Shown here: one piece after another, positions 1 through 12,030 of the stretch
How positions within the stretch are numbered: position 1 is the stretch's first letter
Layout: the number at the start of each line of letters is the position of its first letter
From: Macrotis lagotis
Taxonomy: Eukaryota; Chordata; Mammalia; Peramelemorphia; Peramelidae
Assembly (NCBI RefSeq): GCF_037893015.1
Contig: NC_133666.1
Coordinates: forward strand, 625,557,464 to 625,621,463
DNA length: 64,000 bases
Reading direction: 5' to 3'
The notes under the pieces: model-generated
What the model was told of the DNA's origin: nothing
Seen by the model: only the letters and a program-made list of their open reading frames with translations
Database searches by the model: none
Program-made: the position numbers and the translations under genes

Positions 1-89
1 CCTTTGCAGACAGCCCAAAATCGTTCCCGATTGTTGCACTGGTGGAATGAGCAAGTCCTTCAAGGTTGAACATCACTCCCATGTTGCTG

Positions 90-3000
90 TTAGGGTGTAC
101 AGTGTTTTTCTGGTTCTGTCATCTCACTCAGCATCAGTTCATGCAAATCCCATCCCTCCTGGTTTCTAATAGAACAATAGTGTTCCATGACATACATATA
201 CCACAGTTTGCTAAGCCATTCCCCAATTGAAGGACATTTACTGAATCTCCAATTCTTTGCCACCACAAACAGGGCTACTATAAATATTTTTGTACAAGTA
301 ATGTTTTTACCCTTTTTCCTCATCTCTTCAGGGTATAGACCCAGTAGTGGTATTGCTGGGTCAAAGGGTATGCACATTTTTGTTGCCCTTTGGGCATAGT
401 TCCGAATAGCTCTCCAGAAGGGTTGGATGAGTTCACAGCTCCACCAACAGTGTAATAGTGTCCCAGATTTCCCACATCCCTTCCAACAATGATCATTATC
501 CTTCCTGGTCATACTGGACAATCTGAGAGGTGTGAGGTGGTATCTCAGAGAAGCTTTAATTTGCATTTCTCTAATAATTAATGATTTAGAGCATTTTTTT
601 CATATGACTATGGATTACTTTGATCTCCTCATCTGTAAATTGCCTTTGCATATCCTTTGACCATTTGTCAATTGGGGAATGGCTTTTTGTTTTAAAAATA
701 TGACTCAGTTCTCTGTATATTTTAGAAGGGAATCCTTTGTCAGAATCATTAGTTGTAAAGATTGTTTCCCAATTTACTACATTTCTTTTCAACTTGGTTA
801 CATTGGTTTTATCTGTGCAAAAGCTTTTTAATTTAATGTAATCTAAATCATCTAATTGGCTTTTGGTGATGTTCTCCAACTCTTCTTTAGTCATAAAACT
901 GCTCCCCTTTCCATAGATCTGACAGGTAAACTAGTCCTTCATCTTCTAATTTGCTTATAGTATTGTTTTTTATGTCTATGTCCCTGTAACCATTTGCATC
1001 TTATCTTGGTAAAGGGTGTGAGGTGTTGGTCTAATCTAAGTTTCTTCCATACTAACTTCCAATTATCCCAGCAATTTTTATCAAAGAAGGAGTTTTTATC
1101 CCAATGGCTGGACTCTTCGGGTTTATCAAACAGCAGATTACTATAATCATCTCCTGCTTTTACACCTAGTCTATTCCACTGGTCCACCACTCTATTTCTT
1201 AGCCAATACTAAACAGTTTTGATGACTGATGCTTTATAATATAATTTTAGATCGGGTAGGGCTAAGCCACCTTCTTTTGCACTTTTTTTCATTAAGATCC
1301 TAGCAATTCTTGACTTTTTATTTCTCCATATGAATTTACTTACAATTTTTTCTAACTGGTTAAAGTAATTTTTTGGAATTTTGATTGGTACGGCACTACA
1401 CAGATAGTTTGGTTTTGGTAGAATTGTCATTTTTATTATATAAGCTCTACCTATCCATGAGCAGTTGATATTTGCCCAGTTATTTAAATCTGATTTAATT
1501 TGTGTGAGAAGTATTTTCTAATTGTTTTCAAAAAGATCCTGAGTCGGCCTTGGCAAATAGACTCCCAGGTATTTTATATTGTCTGAGGTTACTTTGAATG
1601 GGATTTCTCTTTCTAGCTCTTCTGCTGTTTCTTGCTAGACATATATAGAAAAGTTGAGGATTTATGAGGGTTTATTTTATAACCTGCAACTTTGCTAAAA
1701 TTGCTAATTGTTTCCAGTAGATTTTTAGATGATTTCTTGGGATTCTCTAGGTAGACCATCATGTCATCTGCAAAGAGTGAGAGTTTTGTCTCTTCCTTCC
1801 CAATTCTAATTCCTTTAATTTCTTTTTCTTCTCTAATTACTGATGCTAACATTTCTAATACAATATTGAATAGTAGTGGTGATAATGGGCACCCTTGTTT
1901 CACCCCTGATCTTATTGGGAATGCCTCTAGCCTCTCCCCATTGAATATAATGCTTGTTGATGGTTTCAGATAGATATTGCTAATTATTTTAAGAAACAGT
2001 CCATTTATTCCTACACTCTCTAGTGTTTTTAATAGGAATGGATGCTGTATTTTGTCAAAAGCTTTTCCAGCTTCTATTGATATAATGATATGATTTCTGA
2101 TAGGTTTGTTGTTAATATAATTGAGTATACTAGCAGTTTTCCTAATATTGAACCAACCCTGCATCCCTGGAATAAATCCTACTTGATCATAATGTATTAT
2201 CTTAGTGATGACTTGTAATCATTTTGCTAAGATTTTATTTAGGATTTTTTCATCTATATTCATCAGGGAAATAGGTCTATAATTTTCTTTTTCTGTTTTA
2301 ACTCTTCCTGGTTTAGGTAACATTGCCATATTGGTTTCATAGAAAGAGTTAGGCAGAGTTCCATCTTTCCCTATTTTTCCAAAGAGATTATATAGGTTTG
2401 GAACCATTTGTTCCTTAAATATTTGGTAGAATTCACTTGTGAATCCATCAGGCCCTGGAGATTTTTTTTTAGGAAGTTCAGTAATGGCTTGTTGAATTTC
2501 TTTTTCTGAGAAAGGGTTGTTTAGGTATTTAATCTCTTCTTCATTTAACCTGGGCAACTTATATTTTTGTACATATTCATCCATTTCACTTAGATTATCA
2601 AATTGATTGGCATAGAGTTGGGCAAAATAATTTTCAATTATTACTTTAATTTCCTCCTCATTGGTGGTGAGTTCACCATTTTCATTTATGATACAAGCAA
2701 TTTGGTTTTCTTCTTTCTTTTTTTTAATCAAATTGACCAGAGGTTTATCAATTTTATTGGTTTTTTCATAATGTCAACTTTTGGTTTTATTTATTAATTC
2801 AATAGTTTTTTTGCATTCAATTTTATTAATTTATCCTTTAATTTTTAGAATTTCTAATTTGGTATTTAATTGGGGATTTTTGATTTGTTCTTTCTCTAAT
2901 TTTTTTAGTTGCATGTTTACTTCATTGATTTCCTCTTTCTCCAATTTATTCATATAAGTATTTAGAGCTATAATATATCCCCTGAGAGTCACTTTGAATG

Positions 3001-3850
3001 AATCCCATAGGTTTTGGTATGTTGTTTCATTATTATCATTATCTAGGATAAAACGGTTAATTCTTTCTATAATTTGTGTTTTGGTCCACACATTTTTTAA
3101 AATGAGGTTATTCAGTTTCCAGTTTGTTCTGGTTCTATATCTCCTTGGCCCAGTATTGCATTGTGATCTGAGAAAGATGTATTCACTATTTCTGCCTTTC
3201 TGCAGTTGATCATTAGGTTTTTATGTCCTAGTACATGGTCAATTTTTGTATAAGTTCCATGTACTGCTGAGAAAAAGGTATATTCCTTTCTATCTCCATT
3301 CAGTTTCCTCTGTAAGTCTACCATATCTAATTTTTCTAACAATCTATTTACCTCCCTAATTTCTTTCTTGTTTGTTTTATGATTCAATTTATCTACATCT
3401 GAGAGTGGGAGATTGAGGTCTCCCACTAGTAGAGTTTTGCTCTCTATGTCTTCCTGTAGTTCTTTCATCTTCTCCTCTAAGAATTAGGGTGCTGTCCCAC
3501 TGGGTGCATATATTCAGTATTGAAATGACTTTATTGTCTATGGTACCTTTTAGGAGCATAAAGTTTCATACCTTATCTCTTTTAACGCCATCTATTTTTG
3601 CCGCTGCTTTGTCTGAGATAAGGATTGCTACCCCTGCTTTTTTTACTTCATCTGAAGCAAAATATATTTTGCTCCAACCTTTTACCTTTACTCTATATGT
3701 ATCTTTCTGCTTCAAATGAGTTTCTTGTAAGCAGCATATTGCAGGATACTGGTTTTTAATCCACTCTGCCATTTGCTTACGTTTTAAGGGAGAGTTCATC
3801 CCATTCACATTCAAGGTTATGATTACTAATTCTTTATTGCCCTCCATGCT
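90..3850 (-). pseudogene. L1 ORF2 (endonuclease-reverse transcriptase), degraded
   Basis: Minus-strand frames spell a full L1 ORF2 in pieces. The endonuclease starts near 3850 (LVIITLNVNGMNSPLKRKQ, then ICCLQETHLK). The reverse transcriptase lies at about 2731-1613, with [29 protein letters not shown] and the catalytic LFADDMMVY box. The C-terminal region includes IWRNKKSRIA and ends in PSIGEWLSKLWYMYVMEHY. Seen at least eight interruptions split the roughly 1250-codon frame. In addition, RT motif A reads SIEAGKAFD, where L1s normally have SIDAEKAFD, so a catalytic aspartate is replaced by glutamate. This copy cannot encode an active enzyme. Confidence 0.93.
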
Positions 3851-4619
3851 ATCTTCCAACTGTTTGTATTTTTCCCCTTCCCCCCCGTATCCATATTCCC
3901 CAGTCTTTTGTTTCTGAAAACCACCCCCTTCTGTGTGTTTGCCCTCCTTTATCACACCCTCCCCTTTCTTTCCCCTTTTCCTTTTTCCCCTTCCCTTCCT
4001 TTTGTTATTTCCCCTTATATCCCCCACTTCCCTTTCCTTTCTCTGTCCCCCCTCCCCTTTTCTCCTTTTAATACTTGAGAGGTTATATGTTTTATAAGTT
4101 AACTGAGTATGTATAGGTTGACTTTAAGCCAAGTCTGATGAGAAGAAGATTCAGGTGTTTCTCCTCTGCTCCCTTCTTCCCCACTATTACCATAGGTTTT
4201 TTTGTACCTCTTAGTGTAATAAGGTTTATCCCATTCAATCCCTTCCCTTATCCCATCTCTTTCCTGTCCCCCTTTTTACGGAGGTAGTGTTTTTCTTAGA
4301 TCATTCTAAGTCATAGAAAATTCTGAGTGTCTGTCCCTTCTAGTTCTGTATATTCTATCAAATAGAGTCAAAATTCCTGAGAGTTATGAGTCTTTCTCCC
4401 AAGTGGGGTTAAAGCCAGTTACATCCCATTAGATAGTAGTCTCATGGATAGGCCATGAATGTAAATCATTTCTGGCGAAGTGTATTCTCTCTGTTAGAAT
4501 TACAATTCTCAAGGTTTATGAGAATCTTTTCCCCCCACCCCCATGCTGGGATATACCCAGTTTCAACTTCCTGGATTGCATTTTTTCCCCTTTACCTCCA
4601 TCCCCTTTTTTTTACCTTT

Positions 4620-5600
4620 TCATGTGTCTCTTGAACCTCCTGTTTGATGTCCAAATTTTCTGTTTAGCTCTGGTCTTTTCATCAGAAATTTTTGGAATTC
4701 TTCCATTTTGTTAAATGTCCATTTTTTTCCCTGGAAGAGAAGGCTCAGCTTTGCAGGAAAGTAGATTCTTGGCTGCATTCCAAGCTACCGTGCTCTTCGA
4801 AATATCTTGTTCTAGGCCCTTTGATCCCTTAAAGCTGATGCAGCCAGGTCCTGTGTGATCCTTACTGTGGCTCCTTGATATTTAAATTGTTTTTTTCTGG
4901 CTGCTTGCAGGATTTTCTCTTTTATCTGATAGTTCTGGAGTTTGGCCACAACATTCCTTGGTGTTTTCATTTTAGGATCTTTTTCTGGTGGGGATCAATG
5001 TACTCTTTCAATAACTACTTTACCCTCCGATTCCATGATATCCAGGCAGTTTTCCATCACTAGATCCTGTAATATTAAGTCCAGGCTTTTTTTTCTCTTC
5101 CATGTTTTGAGGAAGTCCTATAATTTTCAGGTTGCCCCTCTCGATCTATTCTCAAGTTCAGTGGTTTTGTTGATGAGGTATTTTACATTTGCTTCTATTT
5201 TTTCTATTTTTTGATTTTGTTTAACTGACTCTTGCTGTCTCATGGAGTCATTAGTTTCTGTAGACTCCATTATTTTTTTTTGGGAGGGAGGAGTTTTTTG
5301 CAACTCCTTTTCCAATTGGTCAATTCTACTTTTGAAAGAGCTTTCCATTTGACCAATTGAGGTTTTGAGAGAATTAATTTCTTTTTGCATTTGCTCATTT
5401 GAGGATCTGAGAGAATTATTCTCATTTTGTATTGGTCCAATTGATGATCTGAGAGATTTATTCTCATTTCTTATTTGTCCAATTATACTTTCTGAGGTTT
5501 TGTTTTCTTGATGCAAGGTATTAATTGTCTCTCCCATATTTTTAAGCTCCTTCCTTATTTCTTCAAGAAAGTCTTTCTGCTGAAGACCAGATCGTATTCT
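4620..5600 (-). pseudogene. L1 ORF1 (RNA-binding coiled-coil protein), degraded
   Basis: ORF1p packages L1 RNA. The longest surviving piece (5127-5537, 136 codons) is a coiled coil rich in Q, N, E and S. It contains about four successive 14-residue units of the form IGQIRNENKSLRSS, so the DNA carries imperfect 42-bp tandem repeats at roughly 5330-5500. The segment ends in VKYLINKTTELENRSR, which leads into the RRM in L1 ORF1p. RRM and C-terminal residues are readable only in other frames down to about 4620. It is broken at several places. Confidence 0.85.
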
Positions 5601-6456
5601 CCTCAGAGGTTCCAGGTCTCTCTGAGTTAGGGTCTTTCCCTAACCTTTTCACTGACCCTTCTTCATTTTGCTAAGACCCGAGTTGGGGAGGGCTGGTTCA
5701 CAGGGGCTTGGGATCCCTAAAGGCTTTACTCACTGAGCGCAGTTTCTCTGGCTGGACAGTAGGAGGTGTTGGTTGCTTTCTCTGGAGTGTCTGTGACCTT
5801 GATTGAGGCCTTCTCCCTTTGCTTGAAGGGAGGAGTAGGAGCTATTGAATTCTTTTGCCTTCACTCAATGGTTGGCTTTACCCTGGCCTGAGGTCATTCC
5901 TCAGCTGGGCTGGTTTTTCAGCTCACACAGCTGGGCCTGAGGCAGAAGTAGTTTGCAATTGTTTGTTTGGAAGGAGGCCTCAGTGCAATGGAGGCGTGGA
6001 CTCAGAGTTTCTCAGACTGGAGGGGCCCAGGGATGGTGTCTGCAGCTCTCCTGTACCAGACCTCTCCCTGCAGCCCCATCCCCAAGCTCCAGGGGGACAG
6101 CATCAACACCAGTGCCTCTGCTTCCCCGTGGACCCAAGCCCCTTTCCTCCAGCCCCACTGCTGATCCAGAAGGTCCCACTCTCCGGCCCTCAGACGCCTG
6201 CTTCCAATTCAGCTGATAATCTGGCTGATCCAGGGCCGATCCTCCCTCTGAGCCCAGACTCACCTGCCCGAATTTAGGCCAAAGCTGCTGCGGGAGAGAA
6301 ATCCTGAGGTAGATGTTCTTTCTCCTGGCTTTTTTTTCTGGGATTTTTGAGTGGGATTTCTTTTAAGAGGTTTGTTTCATGTGATAGATGGGGAAGAGAT
6401 CAGGAGACTTTAGAACTGTGCCTGTCTTCTCTCTGCCATCTTGGCCGGAACAACCG
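5600..6456 (-). promoter_or_regulatory. L1 5'UTR / internal promoter region
   Basis: GC-rich stretch upstream of ORF1, in contrast to the AT-rich ORFs. It holds no conserved frame of its own; a 140-codon antisense frame (5855-6277) is probably a by-product of composition. In L1 biology this region carries the internal RNA polymerase II promoter. Confidence 0.7.
6435..6444 (-). promoter_or_regulatory. YY1-like site at L1 5' end
   Basis: The plus strand reads GCCATCTTGG; the minus strand reads CCAAGATGGC, the core YY1 motif found at the first bases of L1 5'UTRs, where YY1 helps set the transcription start. Matching motifs start the HAL1-like element at 58987 and end the minus-strand element near 48460. 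Confidence 0.7.
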
Positions 6457-7235
6457 AGAAATCATATCCTTAAGGAAGAAACATAAAGTATAACAGATAA
6501 CAAGATCAGACAATAAGATATCAGTTTTTTTCTAAATTAAAGGGAATAGTCCTTGAACTTTGTTCAAACTCCACAGTTCTTTCTCTGGCTACAGATGGTA
6601 TTCTCCATTGCTGACAGCCCCAAATTGTCCCTGATTGTTGCACTGATGAAATGAGCAAGTCCATCAAGGTTGATCATCACCCCCATGTTGTTGTTAGGGT
6701 GTACAGTGTTTTTCTGGTTGTGGTCATCTTACACAGCATCAGTTCATGCAAATCCCTCCAGGCTTCCCTGAATTCCCATCCCTCCTGGTTTCTAATAGAA
6801 CAATAGTGTTCCATGACATACATATGCCACAGTTTGCTAAGCCATTCCCCAATTGAAGGACATTTACTTGATTTCCAATTCTTTGCCACCACAAACAGGG
6901 CTGCTGTGAATATTTTCGTACAAGTGATATTTTTACCCTTTTTCATTATCTCTTCAGGGTATAGACCCAGTAGTGGTATAGCTGGATCAAAGGGTATGCT
7001 CCAGTAATTTTTTAGATGATTTTCTAGGGTTCTCTAATTTACCATCATATCACCTGCAAAGAGTGAGAGTTTTGTTTCTTCATTATCAATTGTGATTCCT
7101 TTAGTTTATTTTTCTTCTCTTATTGCTAAAGCTAACATTTCTAATGCAATATTGAATAATAGTGGTGCTAATAGGCATCCTTTTTTCACCCCTTCTCTTA
7201 GTGGGAATGCTTTTATTCTTATGAATTTGACTCAG
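6457..7235 (-). mobile_element. L1 fragment, 3'UTR plus ORF2 pieces, internal deletion
   Basis: Bases 6457-7005 match an L1 3'UTR and the ORF2 C-terminus (frame 6677-6946 contains KIFTAALFVVAKNWKSSKCP). Sequence then jumps at about 7005 to the RT region (7010-7235, antisense of the FADD box and following segment), so roughly 1.3 kb of ORF2 is missing. The larger L1 at 1-6456 inserted into its 3'UTR. Confidence 0.8.
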
Positions 7236-7341
7236 TTTACTATATATTTTATAAATGATGACTTATTCCTAAAATATATGAAGTTCTAAATAGTATGGAA
7301 ATACTACCTGTAAAAAGTGTTTCCCAACTAAATGCCTTCCC

Positions 7342-7498
7342 TTTTTTTTTTTTTTTTTATAGATTTTTGCAAGGCAAATGGGGTTAAGCAGCTTGCCCAA
7401 GGCTAGGTAATTATTAAGTGTCCAAGACTAGATTTGAACCCAGGTACTCCTGACTCCAGGGCAGGTGCTTTATCCACTGCATCACCTAGCCACGCCCC
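7342..7498 (-). mobile_element. WSINE1-type SINE
   Basis: Poly(T) at the left, then antisense of the SINE: GCAAGGCAAATGGGGTTAAG through CCACTGCATCACCTAGCCAC. Near full length (about 150 bp). It interrupts the old L1 in ORF2; CCTTCCCTTT-like sequence on both sides suggests the target duplication. Confidence 0.92.
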
Positions 7499-7792
7499 CC
7501 CTTCCTTTTAATCTTGATTACATTAGTTTCAGTTGTGCAATACCTTACTAATTTAATTTATTCAAAATTATACATTTTGAATTTTAAAATGTCCTCTATA
7601 TTTTCTTTGATCATAAACTGCTTCCCTTTCCATAAATCTGACAGATAAACTATTCATTGTTCACCCAAATGACTCATGGTATCCCATTTTATGTCTAAAT
7701 ACAGTACTCATTTCAACCTATCTTGGTATAGAGTATGAGATATTGGTCTATGCCTAGTTTCTGCCATACTATTTTCCAGCTTCCCCAGAAAG

Positions 7793-7945
7793 TTTTTTTT
7801 TAGGTTTTTGCAAGGCGAATGGGGTTAAGTGGCTTGCCCAAGGCCACACAGTTAGGTAATCATTAAGTGTTTGAGGCTGGATTTGAATTTAGATACTCCT
7901 GACATCAGGGCTGGTGCTTTATCCACTGCGCCACCTAGCCGCCCC
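7793..7945 (-). mobile_element. WSINE1-type SINE
   Basis: Antisense copy with poly(T) at 7793-7802 and a complete tRNA-like head at the right (GCGCCACCTAGCCGCCCC). It lies in the old L1, just left of a younger L1 fragment. Confidence 0.93.
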
Positions 7946-7971
7946 TTAATGGTAGTATTCAACAATCATTT

Positions 7972-8558
7972 TTTTTTTTTTGCAAGGTTTTGAGTTTAAC
8001 ATTTTTTCTTCCTCCCTTTCTCCCAACCCCCCAAAAGTAATCAAATATAAGCTATACATGTATAACCATGGTAAACACAGATCCATATTAATCATGTTGT
8101 GAAAGGAGAATCAAATCCAAATGAAGAAAGAAAAGCATTAGAGAGAAAAAAGGATATAATACATAAGACAACTTTTAAAAATTGAAGATCATAATTGGTT
8201 TACATTCAAACTCCACAGTTCCTTCCACTGGATAGGGATGGCATTCTCCATCAGAAATCTTTCAGATTTATCCTTGATTATTGTACTGCTTAAATGTACA
8301 CATTCATCTGTGTTGATCATCACCACATGCTCTTAGTATGAATAATGTTCTTCTGGTTCTGCTTACCTCATTCTGTATCAGTTCATGCAAATCTTTCCAG
8401 GCTCTTTTAAGTCTCACCTCTCATGATTTCTTATAGAACAATAGTGGTCCATCATATTCATATACCACAATTTGTTCAGCCATTCCCCAACTGATGGGCA
8501 TTCCCTCAACTTTCCAACTCTTTGCCACTAAAAAAGAGCCAGGAATTTTTGTAAAAAC
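7972..8558 (-). mobile_element. Truncated L1 (3'UTR and ORF2 end) nested in old L1
   Basis: Starts with poly(T) at about 7972 and continues as L1 3'UTR, including TTTTGAGTTTAACATTTT and a C-rich run. The ORF2 end follows (antisense of the VPSIGEWLSK region at 8455-8535). The host L1 resumes near 8558, so this is a 5'-truncated insertion of about 590 bp. Confidence 0.75.
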
Positions 8559-8990
8559 ATGAGTTCTTATCCCAGAAGCTGGAGTCTTTGGGTTTATAAA
8601 ACAACAGATTACTTTAGTCACACTGTCTCTTTTCCACCTAATCTATTCCACTGATCCACCACTCTATTTCTTAGCCATATCCAAACAGTTTTTGTGACTG
8701 CTCCCTTATAATTTTAGATCTGGTATTGCTAGGCCATATTCCATTACATTTTTCATTAATTCCCTTTATATTCTTGACCTTGTGCTCCTCCAAATGAATT
8801 TTGTTGCAATTTTTTCTAGCTTAATAAAATAATTTTTGGTAGTTTATTTGGTATGACCTTGAATAAGTTATTTAATTTAGGAAGAATTTTCATTTTTATT
8901 ATATTAATTTGGCCTACCCAAGAACAATTGACATTTGTCTGATAATTTAGAGCTGATTTTATTTGGATGAAAAATGTTTTATAATTATTA

Positions 8991-9142
8991 TTTTTTTTAG
9001 GTTTTTGCAAGGCAATGGGGTTAAGTGGCTTGCCCAAAGGCCACACAGCTAGGCAATTATGAAGTGTCTGATGCCTCATTTGAACTCAGGTACTCCTGAC
9101 TCCAGGGCTGGTGCTCTATCCACTGTGCCACCTAGCTGCCCC
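8991..9142 (-). mobile_element. WSINE1-type SINE with target duplication
   Basis: Antisense full-length SINE in old L1 ORF2. Flanked by TTATAATTATTA (8979-8990) and TTATAATTAT (from 9143), a clean target-site duplication typical of L1-type endonuclease insertion. Confidence 0.95.
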
Positions 9143-9220
9143 TTATAATTATTTTCATATAGTTGCTGAGTTTGTCTTGACAAACTCCCAATTTATTTTA
9201 TGTTGTCTACAGTTACTTTA

Positions 9221-9401
9221 TTTGTTTTTTGTTTGTTCGTTTATTTGTTTATTTTAGTTTTTGCAAGGCAATGGGGTTAAGTGGCTTGCCCAAGGCCACA
9301 CAGCTAGGTAATTATTAAGTGTCTGAGGTCGGATTTGAACTCAGGTACTCCTGACTCCAGAGCCAGTGCTCTATCCACTGCGCCACCTAGCTGCCCCCAT
9401 T
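9221..9401 (-). mobile_element. WSINE1-type SINE with target duplication
   Basis: Antisense full-length SINE with an impure T/G-rich tail. CAGTTACTTTA flanks it on both sides (9210-9220 and 9402-9412). It lies 80 bp from the previous SINE in the same L1. Confidence 0.95.
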
Positions 9402-10849
9402 CAGTTACTTTAAATGGAATTTCTCTTTCTATCTCTTGCCTCTGAATTTTGTTGGTAACATATAGAAATGCTGATGATTTATGTGAGTTTATTTTATAGC
9501 CTACAACTTTGCTAAAAGTGCTAATTGTTTCAAGTAGTTTTTCAGCTGATTTTCTAAGATTCTCTAAGTATACCATCATATCATTTGCAAAGAGTGAGTT
9601 TTTTCTTCATTGTCAAGTCTAATTCCTTCAATTTCTTTTTTCTTTTCTTATTGCTAAAGTTAACATTTCTATTGCAATATTGAATAATAATGGTGATAAT
9701 GGACATTCTTGTTTCACCTTTGATTTTATTAGGAATGCTTCTAGTTTTTCCCATTATATCCCCATGCTTGCTGATGGTTTTAGATAGAACTTACTTATTA
9801 TTTTAAGGAAAGTTCCATTTATTTCTATGCTCTCTGGCATTTTTAATAAATATGGGTGCTGTATTTTGTCAATGACTTTTTCAAGATCTATTTAAATAAT
9901 TCATATGATTTATGACAGTTTTGTTACTGATATGGTCAATTATGCTGATAATTTTTCTAATATTGAACCAACCCTCTATTCTTGCATAAATCCCACTGGA
10001 TCATAGAGTATTATCCTAGTGATAATTTGCTGTTATCACTTTGCTAATAGTTTATTTAATTTTTTGCATCAATATTCATTAGGGAAATTGGTTTATAATT
10101 TTCTTTATTTTGGCTCTTCTTGGTTAGGTATCAGTACCATATTGGTGTCTTAGAAGGAATTTGGCAGAACTCCTTCATCTTTTTTTCCAAAGAGTTTATT
10201 TAGATTTAGAATTAATTGTTCTTTAATGTTCGGTAGAATTCAATCGTGACTCCATCAGGCCCTGGAGACTTTTTCCTTAGGGAGTTCATTGATGGTTTAT
10301 GCAATTCCTTTTTCTGAAGTGGGATTATTTAAGTATTTAATTTCCTTTTCTGTTAATCTGTTAATCTGAATATTTTCGCAAATATTCATCCATTTCACTT
10401 AAGTTGTTAAATTTATTGGCATACAGTTTCGTAAAGTAGCCCTGGATTTTAGTTTCCTCCTCATTGGTTGTGAATTCACCCTTTTCACTTTTGATACTGG
10501 TAATTTGATTTTCTTCTTTCTTTTTAAAAATCAAATTAATCAAATATTTATCTATTTTATTGGTATTTTTCATAGAGCCAACTCTTAGTTTTGTTCAATA
10601 GTTTTCTTACTTTTGATTTTATTAGTCTTTTGATTTTCAGAATTTCTAATTTGATTTTTAATTGGGGATTATTAATTTGTGTTTTTCTAGCTTTTTTTTT
10701 AGTTACATGCCCAATCATTGATCTTCTCTTTCTCTATTTTATTCATGTAAGCATTTATAGATATAAAATTTCCCCTAATAACTGTATCCTACAAGTTTTG
10801 GTATGTTGTCTCATTATGGTCAATGTCTTGACTGAATTGATTTTTTTAT

Positions 10850-11705
10850 TTTTTATTTTTTTATTAAAGATATTATTTGAGTTTTACAATTTCCACCATC
10901 TTACTTCCCTCCCCCCATACCCCCACTGAAAGCAATCTGTCAATCATTACTTTGTTTCCATTGTTGTACACTGATCCAAACTGAGTGTGATGAGAGAGAA
11001 ATCATGTCCTTTAAGGAAGAGACAAAAAGTCTAAGAGATAACAATATCAGAAAATAAGATATCTGGTTTTTTTTCTAAATTAAAGGGAATAGTCCTTGAA
11101 CTTTGTTCAAACTCCACAGCTCCTTATCTGGATACAGATGGTACTCTCCTTTGCAGATAGCCCAAAATTGTTCCCAATTGTTGCACTGATGGAATGAGCA
11201 AGTCCTTCAAGGCTGAACATCACTTCCATGTTGCTGTTAGGGTGTACAGTGTTTTTCTAGTTCTGCTCATCTCACTCAGCATCAGTTCATGCAAATCCCT
11301 CCAGGTTTCCCTGAAATCCCGTCCCTCCTGGTTTCTAATAGTGTTCCATGACATACATATACCACAGTTTGCTAAGCCATTCCCCAATTGAAGGACATTT
11401 ACTGGATTTCCAATTCTTTGCCACCATAAACAGGGCTGCTATAAATATTTTTGTACAAGTAATGTTTTTACCCTTTTTTCTCATCTCTTCAGGGTATAGA
11501 CCCAGTAGTGGTATTGCTGGGTCAAAGGGTATGCACATCTTTGTTGCCCTTTGGGCATAGTTCCAAACAGCTCTCCAGAAGGGTTGGATGAGTTCACAGC
11601 TCCACCAACAGTGTAATAGTGCCCCAGATTTCCCACATCCCTTCCAACAATGATCATTATCCTTCCTGGTCATACTGGCCAATTTGAGAGGTGTGAGGTG
11701 GTACT
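10850..11705 (-). mobile_element. 5'-truncated L1 (3'UTR plus ORF2 C-terminus)
   Basis: Poly(T)-rich start at 10850, L1 3'UTR to about 11290, then antisense ORF2 C-terminus. The minus frame in 11335-11705 reads SMTRKDNDHCWKGCGKSGA and then IQPFWRAVWNYAQRATK. It is very close to the L1 at the window start (bases 1-545), so it is fairly young. The L1 match stops abruptly at 11705 and foreign sequence follows. Confidence 0.88.
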
Positions 11706-11870
11706 TCTCATACAATATTGCTATCACCAGCTTAGTGTTTAGCACACTGCTCCAGGAAGTGCCAAAACATAAGGAACAGATAAGAACATCTAGAGAGCCG
11801 ACCCAGAAAATTATGTCGAGGGTGTACCAGGCAAGAGGACTGCTAGTCCGTTCCCAGTCACGCAATGACC
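11706..11870 (-). other. Unidentified block fused to L1 5' end
   Basis: About 165 bp with no similarity I can recognise, between the 5' end of a truncated L1 (11705) and the resumed old L1 (about 11865-11888). An open minus frame runs from it into L1 ORF2, giving a 183-codon chimeric frame (11335-11886). It may be a cellular RNA joined by template switching, or an unrecognised segment of the host L1. I do not recognise the sequence. Confidence 0.45.
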
Positions 11871-12030
11871 TCTCTGTGACTCTCAACAGTCTCTTACATT
11901 CCTGTAACTTATTTAGCTCTCCTCAAAGAATTTGTGTGCTACACTTCTTGGTATATCTAAGTTTAGTATTGAAATTACTTCACTCTCTATTGTACCTTGT
12001 AGGAAGATGTAGTTTCTTTCCTTATAACTT

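Larger units (their letters stand above)
1..6456 (-). mobile_element. L1 LINE, nearly full length, 3' end cut by window edge
   Basis: Read on the minus strand this is, in order, a GC-rich 5'UTR, ORF1, a purine-rich spacer and ORF2. It begins near 6456 with a CCAAGATGGC YY1-like motif and runs off the window at base 1, near the end of ORF2. Its 5' end abuts 3'UTR-like sequence of another L1, so it was inserted into that older copy. The 5'UTR is retained, which is rare among genomic L1s, but both ORFs are broken. Seen: order of parts and protein motifs. Inferred: marsupial lineage. Confidence 0.93.

Noticed and set aside
5855-6277. 140-codon frame antisense to the L1 5'UTR, possible ORF0-like protein
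   Set aside because: The GC-rich leader yields long frames by composition. The antisense frames at 59257-59667 in the HAL1 5'UTR are not visibly homologous to it.
11335-11886. 183-codon minus frame as a novel gene
   Set aside because: Most of it is the L1 ORF2 C-terminus; only the first part is from the unknown block.
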